A DNA stretch of 64,000 nt from Paraburkholderia tuberum STM678 (lineage in GTDB: Bacteria; Pseudomonadota; Gammaproteobacteria; Burkholderiales; Burkholderiaceae): assembly GCF_902833905.1 (NCBI RefSeq), contig NZ_CADFGP010000002.1, positions 62,001 through 126,000 on the forward strand, in the 5' to 3' direction. Each line of letters opens with the position of its first letter. Position 1 is the stretch's first letter. The notes below the pieces were generated by a model that was not told the origin of the DNA, ran no database searches, and saw nothing but the letters and a program-made list of their open reading frames with translations. The translations under genes were made by a program, and so were the position numbers. Shown one piece after another: positions 16,631 to 25,858 of the stretch.

Positions 16631-17157
16631 GCCGAAACTCCCTGGGCCGGGTTGACTTGCCACGGTGCATCGAAAAGACGCTCGGTACGGAAATGGCGGA
16701 TCAGCCATGTCGCGTCCGCATCGTGAGTGGCGGCCACGAAGTCGATTTCGAGGCGCGCCGCGATCAGTTCCGCTTTCGCATCGACATAACCCGAAGCCTG
16801 CAACATGATCCAGCGACCCTTCGCCGTGTCGCCGTTCACTTCGATATGCTCCGCAGTCAGAAAGTGGGCATTGGTCGCGAAGTGCGGCGTGGGCGGCAGA
16901 TAACGCTGCAGCATCGCGACGATCTGCGCCGGCCCTTCGAGACGCCCGAACTTGTTCGCGTACTGCGGGCCGATGCCTTCCCAGATCGCGTCTTCGGCGA
17001 ACAGCGCGGCGAGCGCCTCGCCTTCGAGCGCGCGCATGGGCACATCGCACAGCGCCATGTAGCGCGCGATCGTCTTACGCACCGCGTTCTGTGCTTCTAG
17101 CGCTTTGACGCGCGCGAGCAGCGCGTCGATAGCCGGATCGGTCATCGCGTCACGCAT
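16627..17157 (-). CDS. iacI: IacI-like NTF2/SnoaL-fold protein
   Basis: This is a 176-residue protein of the nuclear transport factor 2-like fold: an N-terminal helix (ARVKALEAQNAVRKTIARYM), then alternating strands including AIWEGIGP and TAKGRWIMLQASGYV. It resembles iacI products, whose exact role is unsettled. ATG 17157 overlaps the iacB stop by eight bases; ATG 17145 (MTDPAID) is an equally possible start. It is in the overlapping C-D-B-I-H-E operon. Confidence 0.78.
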   Translation of the reverse strand: MRDAMTDPAIDALLARVKALEAQNAVRKTIARYMALCDVPMRALEGEALAALFAEDAIWEGIGPQYANKFGRLEGPAQIVAMLQRYLPPTPHFATNAHFLTAEHIEVNGDTAKGRWIMLQASGYVDAKAELIAARLEIDFVAATHDADATWLIRHFRTERLFDAPWQVNPAQGVSA

Positions 17158-17527
17158 GGTTGGAGACCGCTGGCGGCACCGTCAGCGCACGGCCCACGCG
17201 CGCCTCGATCTTGCCGTAGCGCCACAGGTTGTAGTCGCCGACCGGCGTCGTCCGATACAGATTGCACACGGCCACCGCGGTATCGAAGTCGGCGACGTCG
17301 GCCATGATGTAGAACGTCCACGGCGCGCCATCGGCGTTGCCGACCACGAGCCGATCGTCGTCCATCACGCCCAGCACGCGCACGTTTTCCATCGCTTCGA
17401 TCGCGTTCAGCATCTTGCCGTACGCTTGCCACACTTCGCCGATCTGTTCGCGCGGCAAGTCGAAGAAGTTCTGCGAGACGCCGCAGCAGAACAGCACACG
17501 CAAAGGCAGGTTTCGGTTGTCGCTCAT
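17150..17527 (-). CDS. iacB: IacB-like small protein
   Basis: This is a 125-residue cytoplasmic protein with no signal peptide. LRVLFCCGVSQNFFDLPREQ opens the chain, and the middle (WTFYIMADVADFDTAVAVCN) looks like a ferredoxin-like alpha/beta barrel as in EthD or YciI relatives. Proteins of this size and position are called IacB in indole-3-acetate gene clusters, and their biochemical role is unknown. It lies 53 bases after iacD and overlaps iacI. I infer the name from synteny more than from any catalytic motif. Confidence 0.75.
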   Translation of the reverse strand: MSDNRNLPLRVLFCCGVSQNFFDLPREQIGEVWQAYGKMLNAIEAMENVRVLGVMDDDRLVVGNADGAPWTFYIMADVADFDTAVAVCNLYRTTPVGDYNLWRYGKIEARVGRALTVPPAVSNHA

Positions 17528-17580
17528 GGGAACGTTCCTTGGTTCGGTTGATAGCCTTCGAGTGTCGGCATGATGACCGG

Positions 17581-18081
17581 TCAGAGCAGGAAGCCGATCG
17601 CGCTCAGCGCATCGGTGGAATCGATCAGGCGGATTACTTTCTCGACGAGACGCGGCTCGCCGCTCGCCATGCTGATCTTGTGCGTCAGATCGGCCGCGAA
17701 GATCGTCGACGTGCCGCGCTTGTACGCGATGATGATCTGCGACGACTTCACTTCGACCACGTCCGCGCTATCGCTCGCGAGCGTGAAGCGCGACACCGTG
17801 CGCACCGTGCGCGCGGCATCCGAGGCGGATGCCGAATAGCCCGACGTCATGCGCTGCACGCGCAGCTCGCGCATGTGCTGATCGTCGTACGCGTAGTTCA
17901 GCGTTGCCGCGTAATCGGTCGTGTTCGGATCGATCGGCACCACGTAGTGGCCCGCCGGGTCCCACAACTCGAGCCACTCGCGATAGTCGCGTCGATCGAG
18001 CAATTCGGCTTCGCGCCAGATGAACTCGATCGCGCGCGCAAAGGTCTGATGGGAAAAGAGTGCGTTTCTGTCGTCCATCAT
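17581..18081 (-). CDS. iacD: Aromatic-ring-hydroxylating dioxygenase beta subunit (IacD)
   Basis: This 166-residue protein is the small subunit of a Rieske dioxygenase, with an NTF2-like cone fold: FIWREAELLDRRDYREWLEL at the N terminus and the C-terminal VSRFTLASDS...VVEVKSSQIIIAYKRG strands. It has no metal site; the subunit stabilises the alpha3beta3 hexamer. The start ATG 18081 overlaps the iacC stop by ATGA with GGAG upstream; ATG 18078 is the next codon. Pairing with iacC makes the assignment firm. Confidence 0.88.
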   Translation of the reverse strand: MMDDRNALFSHQTFARAIEFIWREAELLDRRDYREWLELWDPAGHYVVPIDPNTTDYAATLNYAYDDQHMRELRVQRMTSGYSASASDAARTVRTVSRFTLASDSADVVEVKSSQIIIAYKRGTSTIFAADLTHKISMASGEPRLVEKVIRLIDSTDALSAIGFLL

Positions 18082-19361
18082 GCCTGCTCCATCATTGCGC
18101 GCCATTGCTTGTAGGCTTCGCGCATGCCGGTTTCATCGGTTGCGTGGGCGGTTTTCTCGCCGTTCGCGGCGGTCGTTTCGCGATTCAGACCGCGATTGAC
18201 GAGGATCGGTACGTCCGGTCCCGCATGCGAGCCGCGCTGCACGCGCTCCCACGCTTCGGCGTCGTCGGGACTGCCGAAGCCGAACGGGCCCTGGAAGTGC
18301 TCGTGAATGCGCAGGCGCACGCGGTTCGCTTCTTCAGGACCGCCGTCCATCGCGAGCGCGACGTGGCGAATCTCCGTTTCCTCGGCGGAAATCGGCCGCA
18401 GCACACGGAAAAACGCCATCGACAGCGCGAGATTCGGGAACAGGTTCAGGTTGAAGCCGACGCCCATCAGCGAGCGCACGATGCGGCGCACTTCTTCCGG
18501 CGGGTGCTTTTGCGCGAGTTGCGCGGCGAGTTCGCTGAAGCGCTCGGGCAGCGGCGCGCCATCGTCGCGGTCCAGATCGACGATCTCGGGCATCAGCACC
18601 GCGAGGCTGTGACCGTTGCCGAGCGAGCGGCAGAACGCCTGGTCGCTCGTCATGAAGCTGGTGATCGCGGCGGCGGTTTCGTCGTCGATGGACTTCATCC
18701 ACGACTTGTGCACGACCGGAAAGTGGTACAGATCCGTCGTGTTTTCGAGCTGGATCTTCCAGTTGCCCTTGAACTTGAACTTGTGCTCGCCGTTGGCCTT
18801 GATCGGATAGCCCGCGCCCTGCTTCATGAACAGGTCGATCCACGGCTTCGCGCCGCCGAGGAAGTCTTCGAGCGGTTCGATCGTTTCGTTGAAGCTCGCG
18901 AAAATGAGGCCCTGATAGACGCCCACGCGCAGCTTCTTGAGCGGCAGATCGCCCTTTTCGCATACGCCTTCGTAACCGTCGCCGTACGGCAGAGCGCGCA
19001 GCGTGCCGTCGAGCGCATAAGACCAGCTGTGATACGGGCACGTGAAGCCCTTCGCATTGCCCTTGTGCTCTTCGCACACGGTCGCGCCGCGATGCCGGCA
19101 GCGGTTTTGCAGTACGTTGACCGCGCCGCTCTTGTCGCGCACGACGATCACCGGCTGCCGGCCGATCGTCGTCGTGATGAAATCGCCGGGCTTCGGCAGC
19201 TCGCTGTCATGCGCGACCCAGATCCACGTCTTGTAGAAAATGCGCTCCAGTTCGACTTCGAACAGCTCGGGATCGTAGTACAGGGAAGGCGCGATGCGAT
19301 CGGCCTCGGCGCGCTTGGCTAAAGCGCTGGTGTCGATGGTTTGATAGGTCGGTGTACTCAT
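18078..19361 (-). CDS. iacC: Rieske dioxygenase alpha subunit (IacC)
   Basis: This is a 427-residue catalytic subunit. The Rieske [2Fe-2S] ligands are C88, H90, C108 and H111 (NRCRHRGATVCEE and FTCPYHSWSY). The mononuclear iron site is D210/H213/H218 in TTDLYHFPVVHKSW. IacC/IacD oxidise the dioxindole-type intermediate of indole-3-acetate breakdown on the way to catechol, taking electrons from IacF. I chose ATG 19361 (MSTPTYQ), as the chain aligns with the family there; no good ribosome site is visible, and 19430 is an in-frame alternative. It is first in the C-D-B-I-H-E operon and divergent from a LysR gene. Confidence 0.9.
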   Translation of the reverse strand: MSTPTYQTIDTSALAKRAEADRIAPSLYYDPELFEVELERIFYKTWIWVAHDSELPKPGDFITTTIGRQPVIVVRDKSGAVNVLQNRCRHRGATVCEEHKGNAKGFTCPYHSWSYALDGTLRALPYGDGYEGVCEKGDLPLKKLRVGVYQGLIFASFNETIEPLEDFLGGAKPWIDLFMKQGAGYPIKANGEHKFKFKGNWKIQLENTTDLYHFPVVHKSWMKSIDDETAAAITSFMTSDQAFCRSLGNGHSLAVLMPEIVDLDRDDGAPLPERFSELAAQLAQKHPPEEVRRIVRSLMGVGFNLNLFPNLALSMAFFRVLRPISAEETEIRHVALAMDGGPEEANRVRLRIHEHFQGPFGFGSPDDAEAWERVQRGSHAGPDVPILVNRGLNRETTAANGEKTAHATDETGMREAYKQWRAMMEQA

Positions 19362-19500
19362 CGTATGCGGGGGCAGTTGCGTGGTTGGAATGAAGACGCA
19401 CATCGACGCGACGAGTCGCGTGCAACACATCAGCGCATCCTCTCGTTGACATCAGTCTCGCTTTGCGACGATCATGCGTCAAATCGATTAAAAACAGGTT

Positions 19501-19516
19501 GCCGAATAAGTTCGGC
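19501..19516. promoter_or_regulatory. Inverted repeat between iacC and lysR
   Basis: GCCGAA-TAAG-TTCGGC is a perfect 6-bp inverted repeat in the 174-base divergent gap, 20 bases before the LysR start. Its place suits a LysR-type operator acting on both promoters. Confidence 0.4.
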
Positions 19517-19535
19517 TGATATCACAAGAGACCCC

Positions 19536-20456
19536 ATGACCTCCATCGACCACGTCGATCTCAATCTGCTGAGGGTGTTTCAGGCGATCGTCGAGGAGCG
19601 CAGCCTGACGAAAGCGGGCGAACGCCTCGCGCTGTCGCAGCCCGCGGTCAGCTACTCGCTCGGCCGTCTGCGCACGATGTTCGACGATCCGCTCTTTATC
19701 CGCACGCGCGCGGGTATGCAGCCGACCCCCGTCGCGCTCGAGCTGGCGGAAATCGTCGGCCACGCGCTCGATACCGTGCGTCAGGCGCTGCGTTACGCGG
19801 AACGTTTCGATCCGGCGACGAGCACGCGCACGTTTCGTCTGTCGCTATCGGATGCGGGCGAAATGGCCTATCTGCCCGCGCTGTGCGCGGCGCTGCAGAA
19901 GTCCGCGCCGCGCGTGAAGCTGGTCGTCGAGCCGTTGCCGGTGGAGGAGATCGAGGAGGCGCTGCGCTCGAGCCGGTTGGACTTCGCGATCGGCAATCTG
20001 CCGTCGCTGCTGCCGCGCACGCGGCATAGCCTGCTGTTCGAGGAATCGTATGTGTGCATGACGCGCAAGCGCCGCGACCTGCCGAGCGGTGACACGCTGA
20101 AGCTCGAACGGTTTCTGGCCGCGTCGCACATTCAGGTGCGCTCGCTCGAACATAGCCACCATGCGCTCGACGACGCGCTGCGCGCGCAACGCGTCGGCCG
20201 CAATATCGCGTTCGCGTTGCCGCACTTCGTCGCGGTGCCTGGCGTGCTGGCCGCAACGGATCTGTTCGCGACGCTGCCCGAACGGCTCGCGCATATCCTC
20301 AATCGCGGCGACGCGTTCCGGATCTATGCACTGCCCGTGCCGCTGCCGAAGGCCGCCGTGACGATGCACTGGCACGAGCACTTCCACGAAGACGAAGGCA
20401 TCGCGTGGATGCGCGGCCTCATCACCGAGATCCTCGCGGGCTTCGAGAAAATGTGA
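19536..20456 (+). CDS. LysR family regulator (probable iac regulator)
   Basis: This 306-residue LysR protein has an N-terminal winged HTH (VDLNLLRVFQAIVEERSLTK; SQPAVSYSLGRLRTMFDDPL) and an NodD/LinR-like effector domain. Divergent orientation from iacC with a palindrome between them suggests that it controls the iacC operon in response to indole-3-acetate or an intermediate. It is about the same length and type as the LysR at 27338-28258, and the two could be paralogous iac regulators. The start ATG 19536 was chosen at the family N terminus; upstream in-frame codons have no LysR sequence. Confidence 0.87.
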   Translation: MTSIDHVDLNLLRVFQAIVEERSLTKAGERLALSQPAVSYSLGRLRTMFDDPLFIRTRAGMQPTPVALELAEIVGHALDTVRQALRYAERFDPATSTRTFRLSLSDAGEMAYLPALCAALQKSAPRVKLVVEPLPVEEIEEALRSSRLDFAIGNLPSLLPRTRHSLLFEESYVCMTRKRRDLPSGDTLKLERFLAASHIQVRSLEHSHHALDDALRAQRVGRNIAFALPHFVAVPGVLAATDLFATLPERLAHILNRGDAFRIYALPVPLPKAAVTMHWHEHFHEDEGIAWMRGLITEILAGFEKM

Positions 20457-20471
20457 TTACGCGCAGGTGAA

Positions 20472-21440
20472 TCAGAGGTCGAGCACGAGCACGGGAGTGC
20501 GCGAGCGCGACACGCAGCAGCAGATCACGCTATTGCTCGCGCGCTCGGCCTTGCTCAGGCAGTGATCGCGATGCTCGGGCTCGCCGCTGACCACATCGAC
20601 CATGCAGGTACCGCACACGCCTTCGCCGCATGACGTGTCCACTTCGATACCGATCGACGCGAGCGCATCGACGATCGACGTGTTCGCATCGACTCGCACC
20701 GTCTGACCGCTACTCGCGAGCTGCACGTCGAAGCTATCGAGCAACGCTTCGGCCACGGGAGCCGGCTCCGCCTTGAAGCGTTCGAGATGAATCGCTTCCG
20801 GGGGCAAGCGTTGCTGAGCGCTCGCTACGACAAAATCCATGAACGGCGAGGGACCGCACGTGTAGACATGCGCGTTCGCGCCTGCATCGAGCAGGCACGC
20901 ATCGAGCGCGGGTTTCAGCTCCTCGGGCTGCACGCCGAAATGCAGCTTCACGTGCCGTGCGAACGGCTCGCGCGTGAGCAGCGTCATGAAGGCCGCGTGC
21001 GCCTCGCTGCGGGCGAAATAGTGCAGCGCGAAGCGCGCGTGCCGCGCGGCGAGCCGATAAGCCATCGACAGCAACGGCGTAATGCCGATGCCCGCGCCGA
21101 TCAGGATGTGCTCGTCCGCGCTTTCTTCGAGACGAAAAAGGTTGCGCGGCGCGCCGACCGACAGTTCGGTGCCGACGCTCACCTCTTCATGAAGCGAGCG
21201 CGAGCCGCCGCGCGATTGCTCCTCCTTCTTCACCGCGAAAATCTGCGACTCGATACACTCCGGGTCGCCGCACAACGAGTATTGCCGCGTGACGCCCGAA
21301 GGACTCGTGACGTCGATATGGGCGCCGGGTTCGTAGCGCTCGAACGGCAGCCCATCGAGCCGCGAAATGCTGAACGAGCGGACCCCGTGCGCTTCTTCGC
21401 ACAAGGCATCGACGCGGACTTTCAGGGTTGAAGCTTGCAT
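20472..21440 (-). CDS. iacF: Ferredoxin reductase of phthalate dioxygenase type (IacF)
   Basis: This is a 322-residue reductase with three domains in order: FMN/FAD barrel (RQYSLCGDP, near 50-60), NAD-binding (LIGAGIGITPLLSMA, and CGPSPFMDFV) and a C-terminal plant-type [2Fe-2S] domain whose cysteines lie in DTSCGEGVCGTCMVDV and a later DHCLS. It passes electrons from NAD(P)H to a Rieske oxygenase; IacC/IacD is the only one in the window. The gene is convergent with the LysR gene, with only 15 bases between stop codons, so it is transcribed apart from iacC. Confidence 0.87.
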   Translation of the reverse strand: MQASTLKVRVDALCEEAHGVRSFSISRLDGLPFERYEPGAHIDVTSPSGVTRQYSLCGDPECIESQIFAVKKEEQSRGGSRSLHEEVSVGTELSVGAPRNLFRLEESADEHILIGAGIGITPLLSMAYRLAARHARFALHYFARSEAHAAFMTLLTREPFARHVKLHFGVQPEELKPALDACLLDAGANAHVYTCGPSPFMDFVVASAQQRLPPEAIHLERFKAEPAPVAEALLDSFDVQLASSGQTVRVDANTSIVDALASIGIEVDTSCGEGVCGTCMVDVVSGEPEHRDHCLSKAERASNSVICCCVSRSRTPVLVLDL

Positions 21441-21560
21441 GATTGCCTTCCGATGTATTCCTGGGGGGACGATATGCCGAGATTAGCGCCCCGCATCGGA
21501 TAAGCAAAATAGATTAAAAAACCGTGCTTGCATCAATGCGATTTATTTTATGCTGAAGTG

Positions 21561-22558
21561 TCAAGCGCCCGACAGCGCGTCCTCCTTGCGTTGCGATTCG
21601 CTGCGCGGCTGCGTCGCGTCATTCGAAAACGGTATGTTCGGCTTCGTGAAGAAGCTCAGCACGATGCCGAAGAGCATTACGCCGATCGACAGTACGAACG
21701 TCAGATCCCAGCTGTGCAACCGGTCGGCGACCAACCCGGCGATGACTGGGCTCACGATCGCCGCAGTGAAGCCGGTGCCGCTCATGATGCCGCTGGCCGT
21801 GCCGGAGCGGTCGTAGGCGACGTCCATCGGAATCGCCCACATCGGGCCGACGTTCATTTCGTTGAAGAACATCGCCGCGGCAAGGAAGATCAGCGAAATC
21901 ATCGGATCGTGCAGCAGCACGACGGGAACCAGCGACAGCGCGGTCAACGCCATACACGAGGCCACCAGATAGCTGCGCGCAAGCTTGACGTTGCCGGTCC
22001 TGCGCAACAGGCGGTCGCTCGCCCGAGGTGAACACCACGGCCTTCCTGATGTTCAGGTGGAACGAATGCATGAAGTACAGCGGCATCCAGTCGAGCATCA
22101 GCCACAGGATCCAGTTGTAGCAGAAGTACACCGCCGAGATCACGTGCCATGCGTTTATACAGGCGCATCCACGTGCCGCGCGGATCGACCGGACGCGTCT
22201 TGGGAGGCGGCAGTTTATCCAGTTCGGCGCGCGTGATGCGCGGGTGATCGACGGGACGCTCCGTGTAGGTCAGATACCAGAGGACCAGCCAGACGGCGCT
22301 CATTGCACCGAGCAGATAGAACGAAAAGCGCCAGTTGAACGCGGTCATCAGCGTGAGGACCAGCATCGGTGCGATGGCGTTGCCCAGCCGCGCGGACGAG
22401 TGCGCGATGCCCTGTGCCATGCCGCGCTTGTCACGGGCGATCCACGAGGCCATCGCGCTAGTCGAGGCCGGAAACGTCGCGCCTTCGCCGAGACCCAGCA
22501 GCACATCAGGCACAACATCACCAGCACGGTGGTGGTGGCCTTCAGCGACAGGCGTTTC
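21561..22558 (-). pseudogene. MFS transporter (ACS type), deleted and frameshifted
   Basis: Read on the minus strand, pieces of an ACS-family carrier homologous to 2108-3394 lie in order but in different frames. MKRLSLKATTTVLVMLCLM (from ATG 22558) jumps, without the first loop and helices 2-3, to LGLGEGATFPASTSAM. A second shift near 22140 leads to ISAVYFCYNWILWLMLDWMP. A third break near 22015 removes another helix before GNVKLARSYLVASCM and the C-terminal half, ending at 21561. At least three indels preclude function. It lies between iacF and a CoA-pathway operon, and was probably a substrate carrier of that operon. Confidence 0.82.
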
Positions 22559-22629
22559 ATGTGTCGTCCTCCAGATGTCATTTATTTTTTGCGGTGAAGC
22601 CCTGCCATTGCGCGTGCAGCGCAGGACGC

Positions 22630-23406
22630 TCAGCCCTTCGGCGTTCCCGAGCCGAAGGCCGCGACGGCGTCGCGGAACCGCTGGCTGCCGTACACCTGCT
22701 CGACGAGATCCTCGTCTGCGAGGCTTTGATCGATCACGATGCGCCGCAAGCTCTCCTTGACCGCATGCTGCGTCACGGGCGATAGCGCAACGAGCCGCTC
22801 GGCGAGCGCGCACGCCGCGTGGCCGACCTGTTCCTTCGCCGTGACGTCATACACATAGCCGCACGCGTGCGCTTCGGCGGCGCTGAGGAAATCGGAGAGC
22901 AGCAGCATCTTCTTCACGCGCGGCACGCCGAATGCCGCCACGAGCCTCGCGAGATTGCGTGACGACAGCGTGTTCGATAACGTCTTTGCGATCGGCGCGC
23001 CGAAGCGCGAGCCCTGCGCACAGATGCGGAAGTCACACGCGGTAGCGATGGCGAGTCCGCCACCCACGGCCCAACCGTCGATCGCGGCGACGGTGGGCAC
23101 CGCAATGCGTTCGACCGCGTCGATCACCTGTTCGACGAGCGCTTCGTATTCGACGCCCTGCGAGCCTGCCGTAAAGTCGCGGAAGTAGTCGATGTCGGTG
23201 CCCGAGATAAAGGACTTGCCGCCCGCGCCGCGTAGCACGATGCAACCTACGGTTTCGTCCGCGCGGCATTGGTCGATCAATGCCAGCAAGGTCTCGTACA
23301 TCGGAATCGACATCGCGTTGTGCCGCTCGGGGCGGTCGATCACGATCTGCGCGACCGACTCCGTCAGACGTTCGAGCCTGACTTTCTCACTCGTCGCTTC
23401 GCTCAT
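22630..23406 (-). CDS. Enoyl-CoA hydratase/isomerase (crotonase) family protein
   Basis: This is a 258-residue crotonase. The two oxyanion-hole segments are GAGGKSFISGTDI (about 60-75) and DGWAVGGGLAIATACDFRI (about 105-125); the chain then ends with the helical trimer region. Its ATG overlaps the CoA-transferase stop by four bases, so the two work in sequence: the transferase makes a CoA thioester and the crotonase hydrates, isomerises or cleaves it. Position inside the iac region suggests a role in processing side-chain acids or a co-inherited pathway, but the substrate is unknown. Confidence 0.85.
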   Translation of the reverse strand: MSEATSEKVRLERLTESVAQIVIDRPERHNAMSIPMYETLLALIDQCRADETVGCIVLRGAGGKSFISGTDIDYFRDFTAGSQGVEYEALVEQVIDAVERIAVPTVAAIDGWAVGGGLAIATACDFRICAQGSRFGAPIAKTLSNTLSSRNLARLVAAFGVPRVKKMLLLSDFLSAAEAHACGYVYDVTAKEQVGHAACALAERLVALSPVTQHAVKESLRRIVIDQSLADEDLVEQVYGSQRFRDAVAAFGSGTPKG

Positions 23407-24611
23407 TTCGCGGCCCCGTTGATCTCTGCGTAAAGCTCGTCGTTGTGCTCGCCCAGCCGCGGCGGATGGCGTCTTACGCGCTGCGGCGTACCGAGCATCT
23501 TGACCGGAAAGCCGATGTTCTTGACCTTGCCTTCAACCGGATGGTCGATCTCCATGCACATGCGGCGATACTGCGCATGTTCGCTGCTGAAGGCTTGCGG
23601 ATACGACAGGATCGGTCCGGCGGGAATGCCCGCGGCCAGCATCGTCTCGATCCATGCCTCGCAGTCGCGCTGGCCGAACGACTTCTCGAGCGATTCGATC
23701 AGCGCTTCGCGGTTCTTCAGGCGCAGGGAAACGGTCTCGAACTCGGGATTCGTCAGCAGATCGGTCCGCTCCAGCAGTTCGCAAAGACGCGACCACAGCT
23801 TCTGGTTGGTTGCGCCCATCACGAAGTAACCGTCGCGCGCCTTCACGGCCTGATACGGCGCGCTCATCTTGTTGCTGGTGCCAAGCGGCGTCGGCTCGAC
23901 ACCCGTTCCCCAGTAATCCGACATATCCCAGATCGAGAAGGCCATCGCCGAATCGAACAGAGACGCGTCGACGTGTTGCCCCTGCCCGGTCTTCTGCGCG
24001 CCGATATAAGCGGAAAGCACGCCGTACACGGCGAACAGCGCACAGCCGATGTCGGCCACCGGCACGCCGGCCTTCACGGGCTTGCCGCCTTTGTAGCCCG
24101 TCACGCTCATGACGCCGGACATGGCCTGCGCCATCAGGTCGAAGCCGGGGCGCTGCGACCACGGGCCGCTCTGACCGAAGCCCGAGATGCTCGCGTAGAC
24201 GATCTTCGGGTTGATTTCACGGATCGTCTCGTAATCGATCCGCAGCCGCTGAACCACGCCGGGCCGATAGTTCTCGACGATCACGTCGGCGGTCTTGGCC
24301 AGCTTGTAGAAAAACTCGCGCCCTTCGTCGGTCTTCAGGTCCAGCGCGACCGAGCGCTTGTTGCGGTTCATGTTCAGAAAGCCCATGCTGTCCGGGCCTT
24401 TCATCTTGAAGCCCATGGCGCCGCGCGTCTGGTCGCCTTCGAGGGGTTCGACCTTGATGACGTCCGCGCCGAGATCGGCGAGCATCATGCAGGCGAACGG
24501 GCCGGCCATCACCTGGCTGACGTCGAGCACACGGATGCCCTGCAGCGGCAACGGCCGGTTGTCCGTATCCGCGTCGTCGCTGGATGGTGTTTGTGCGTGG
24601 CTTTGCGTCAT
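23403..24611 (-). CDS. CaiB/BaiF (class III) CoA-transferase
   Basis: This 402-residue class III CoA-transferase opens with GIRVLDVSQVMAGPFACMML and carries LGADVIKVEPLEGDQTR, NMNRNKRSVALDLK and the region GFGQSGPWSQRPGFDLMAQA, where the catalytic aspartate is in PGFDLM. Such enzymes move CoA between carboxylic acids as interlocked dimers. I chose ATG 24611 because AGGAG precedes it by 8 bases; an in-frame ATG at 24698 has none. It is the first gene of a two-gene operon with the crotonase, 208 bases downstream of a LysR gene on the same strand. Confidence 0.87.
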   Translation of the reverse strand: MTQSHAQTPSSDDADTDNRPLPLQGIRVLDVSQVMAGPFACMMLADLGADVIKVEPLEGDQTRGAMGFKMKGPDSMGFLNMNRNKRSVALDLKTDEGREFFYKLAKTADVIVENYRPGVVQRLRIDYETIREINPKIVYASISGFGQSGPWSQRPGFDLMAQAMSGVMSVTGYKGGKPVKAGVPVADIGCALFAVYGVLSAYIGAQKTGQGQHVDASLFDSAMAFSIWDMSDYWGTGVEPTPLGTSNKMSAPYQAVKARDGYFVMGATNQKLWSRLCELLERTDLLTNPEFETVSLRLKNREALIESLEKSFGQRDCEAWIETMLAAGIPAGPILSYPQAFSSEHAQYRRMCMEIDHPVEGKVKNIGFPVKMLGTPQRVRRHPPRLGEHNDELYAEINGAAK

Positions 24612-24819
24612 GTCGTCTCCTGTTTTTCCTGCCGGGCCGCTGTCGCGCGAAGCGCGTCGCGCGGCCGGCCGTTGCAGCACCGTGTTGGCGTGCGTCAACT
24701 GTCGCGCACGCGAGGTGCCGCCGCAAGAATGCGACAGTCATACCTGGTTTCGCAAAAGACGAAGGGGGTGGTGCTTTGCAGTCGAGGGTGTCGAGCGCAG
24801 GAACTGCTGCGCCCGCGCT

Positions 24820-25722
24820 TCAGCGGCCGGCCACGCGCCGTCCGGCCGTGAGCGCGGCTTCGACGTTGCGCAGCGTCTGCGCCTGCGCATGTCCTTCCAC
24901 ACAAGACAGTACGTAGCTACGTTGATGCCAGTCACCCGCGAGCTCGACGACGCCGAGGCCGTCCTCGGGATGGAAGCTGCGCAGCACGTCGGGCGGCATC
25001 AGACCCACGCCGAGCCCGTGGCGCACGACGGCGAGCATCGTGTCGAAACCATTGACCAGATAGTCGCAATCGAAGCGGCGGCCGCGGCTGTGAAACGCGC
25101 GCTGCACGGCGGCGAGGATTGCCGAGCCCTTGCCGAGGCTGACGAGCGGAAGCTCGAGCAAGGCGTCGAGCGTGATCGGCTGCGGATCAAGATGGAAATG
25201 TGCACGGCTATAAACGAGCACCAGCCGGTCCTCGCGATAGCGCATTTGCGGCAGATCGAGAAAGCCGCTCTTCTTTTCGTAGATGCCGATGTCGATCATC
25301 TTGTCGCGCAACATCTGCTGCACGATGCGGCTGTTCTCTTCGACGATCTTCAGCGAGATGCCCGGATAGGCATTCCGGATCGCGGCGATATCCGCGGCGA
25401 GAAACTCGATGATCACGGCTTTCGGCGCGCCGATCACGATGCGTCCGTCGAACCCGCTCACGAGTGCCTGCGCCTCGCTCGCGAGCCGGTCCACCAGCGT
25501 GTCGACCTGCTGCAGATAGCCGAGCAGCTTGCCACCCGACTCGGTCATTTCCACGCCGTGCGGTACGCGCCTGAAGAGCTTCGTGCCGAGTTGCTCCTCG
25601 AGATCCGACACGCGCCGCGACGCCGCCGCCACCGCGAGCCCCAGCCGGTTGGCCGCCCGCGAGATGCTGCCCTCTTCGACCATCGCGACGACGAGACGAA
25701 CGGTGGTGGTGTCGACTTTCAT
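24820..25722 (-). CDS. LysR family transcriptional regulator
   Basis: This is a 300-residue LysR protein: HTH in VRLVVAMVEEGSISRAANRL and AASRRVSDLEEQLGTKLFRR, then an effector domain (IVIGAPKAVIIEFLAADIAA onward) of the CynR/GltC sort. It is upstream of the CoA-transferase/crotonase operon in the same direction, and downstream of the MFS gene at 25859. Regulation of these two neighbours is likely but unproven. The DNA-binding domain resembles the truncated LysR at 6669-6902. Confidence 0.87.
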   Translation of the reverse strand: MKVDTTTVRLVVAMVEEGSISRAANRLGLAVAAASRRVSDLEEQLGTKLFRRVPHGVEMTESGGKLLGYLQQVDTLVDRLASEAQALVSGFDGRIVIGAPKAVIIEFLAADIAAIRNAYPGISLKIVEENSRIVQQMLRDKMIDIGIYEKKSGFLDLPQMRYREDRLVLVYSRAHFHLDPQPITLDALLELPLVSLGKGSAILAAVQRAFHSRGRRFDCDYLVNGFDTMLAVVRHGLGVGLMPPDVLRSFHPEDGLGVVELAGDWHQRSYVLSCVEGHAQAQTLRNVEAALTAGRRVAGR

Positions 25723-25858
25723 GCGCTGACATGAGGACCGGGTCTTGGGGGAGTGCCATGTTACCGCACTCCTTTACCTCATACTGCGCGGGCCAAAGCG
25801 AAGCCTTCGCGCGATACACGTCACCGCGCGAAGGCTTGCACGCCAGGCAGGCGAAGCA

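Noticed and set aside
15488..17050. N-terminally extended amidase of 520 residues
   Set aside because: The extra 140 codons are out-of-frame iacI sequence; the ATG at 16630 overlaps the iacI stop and has a ribosome site.
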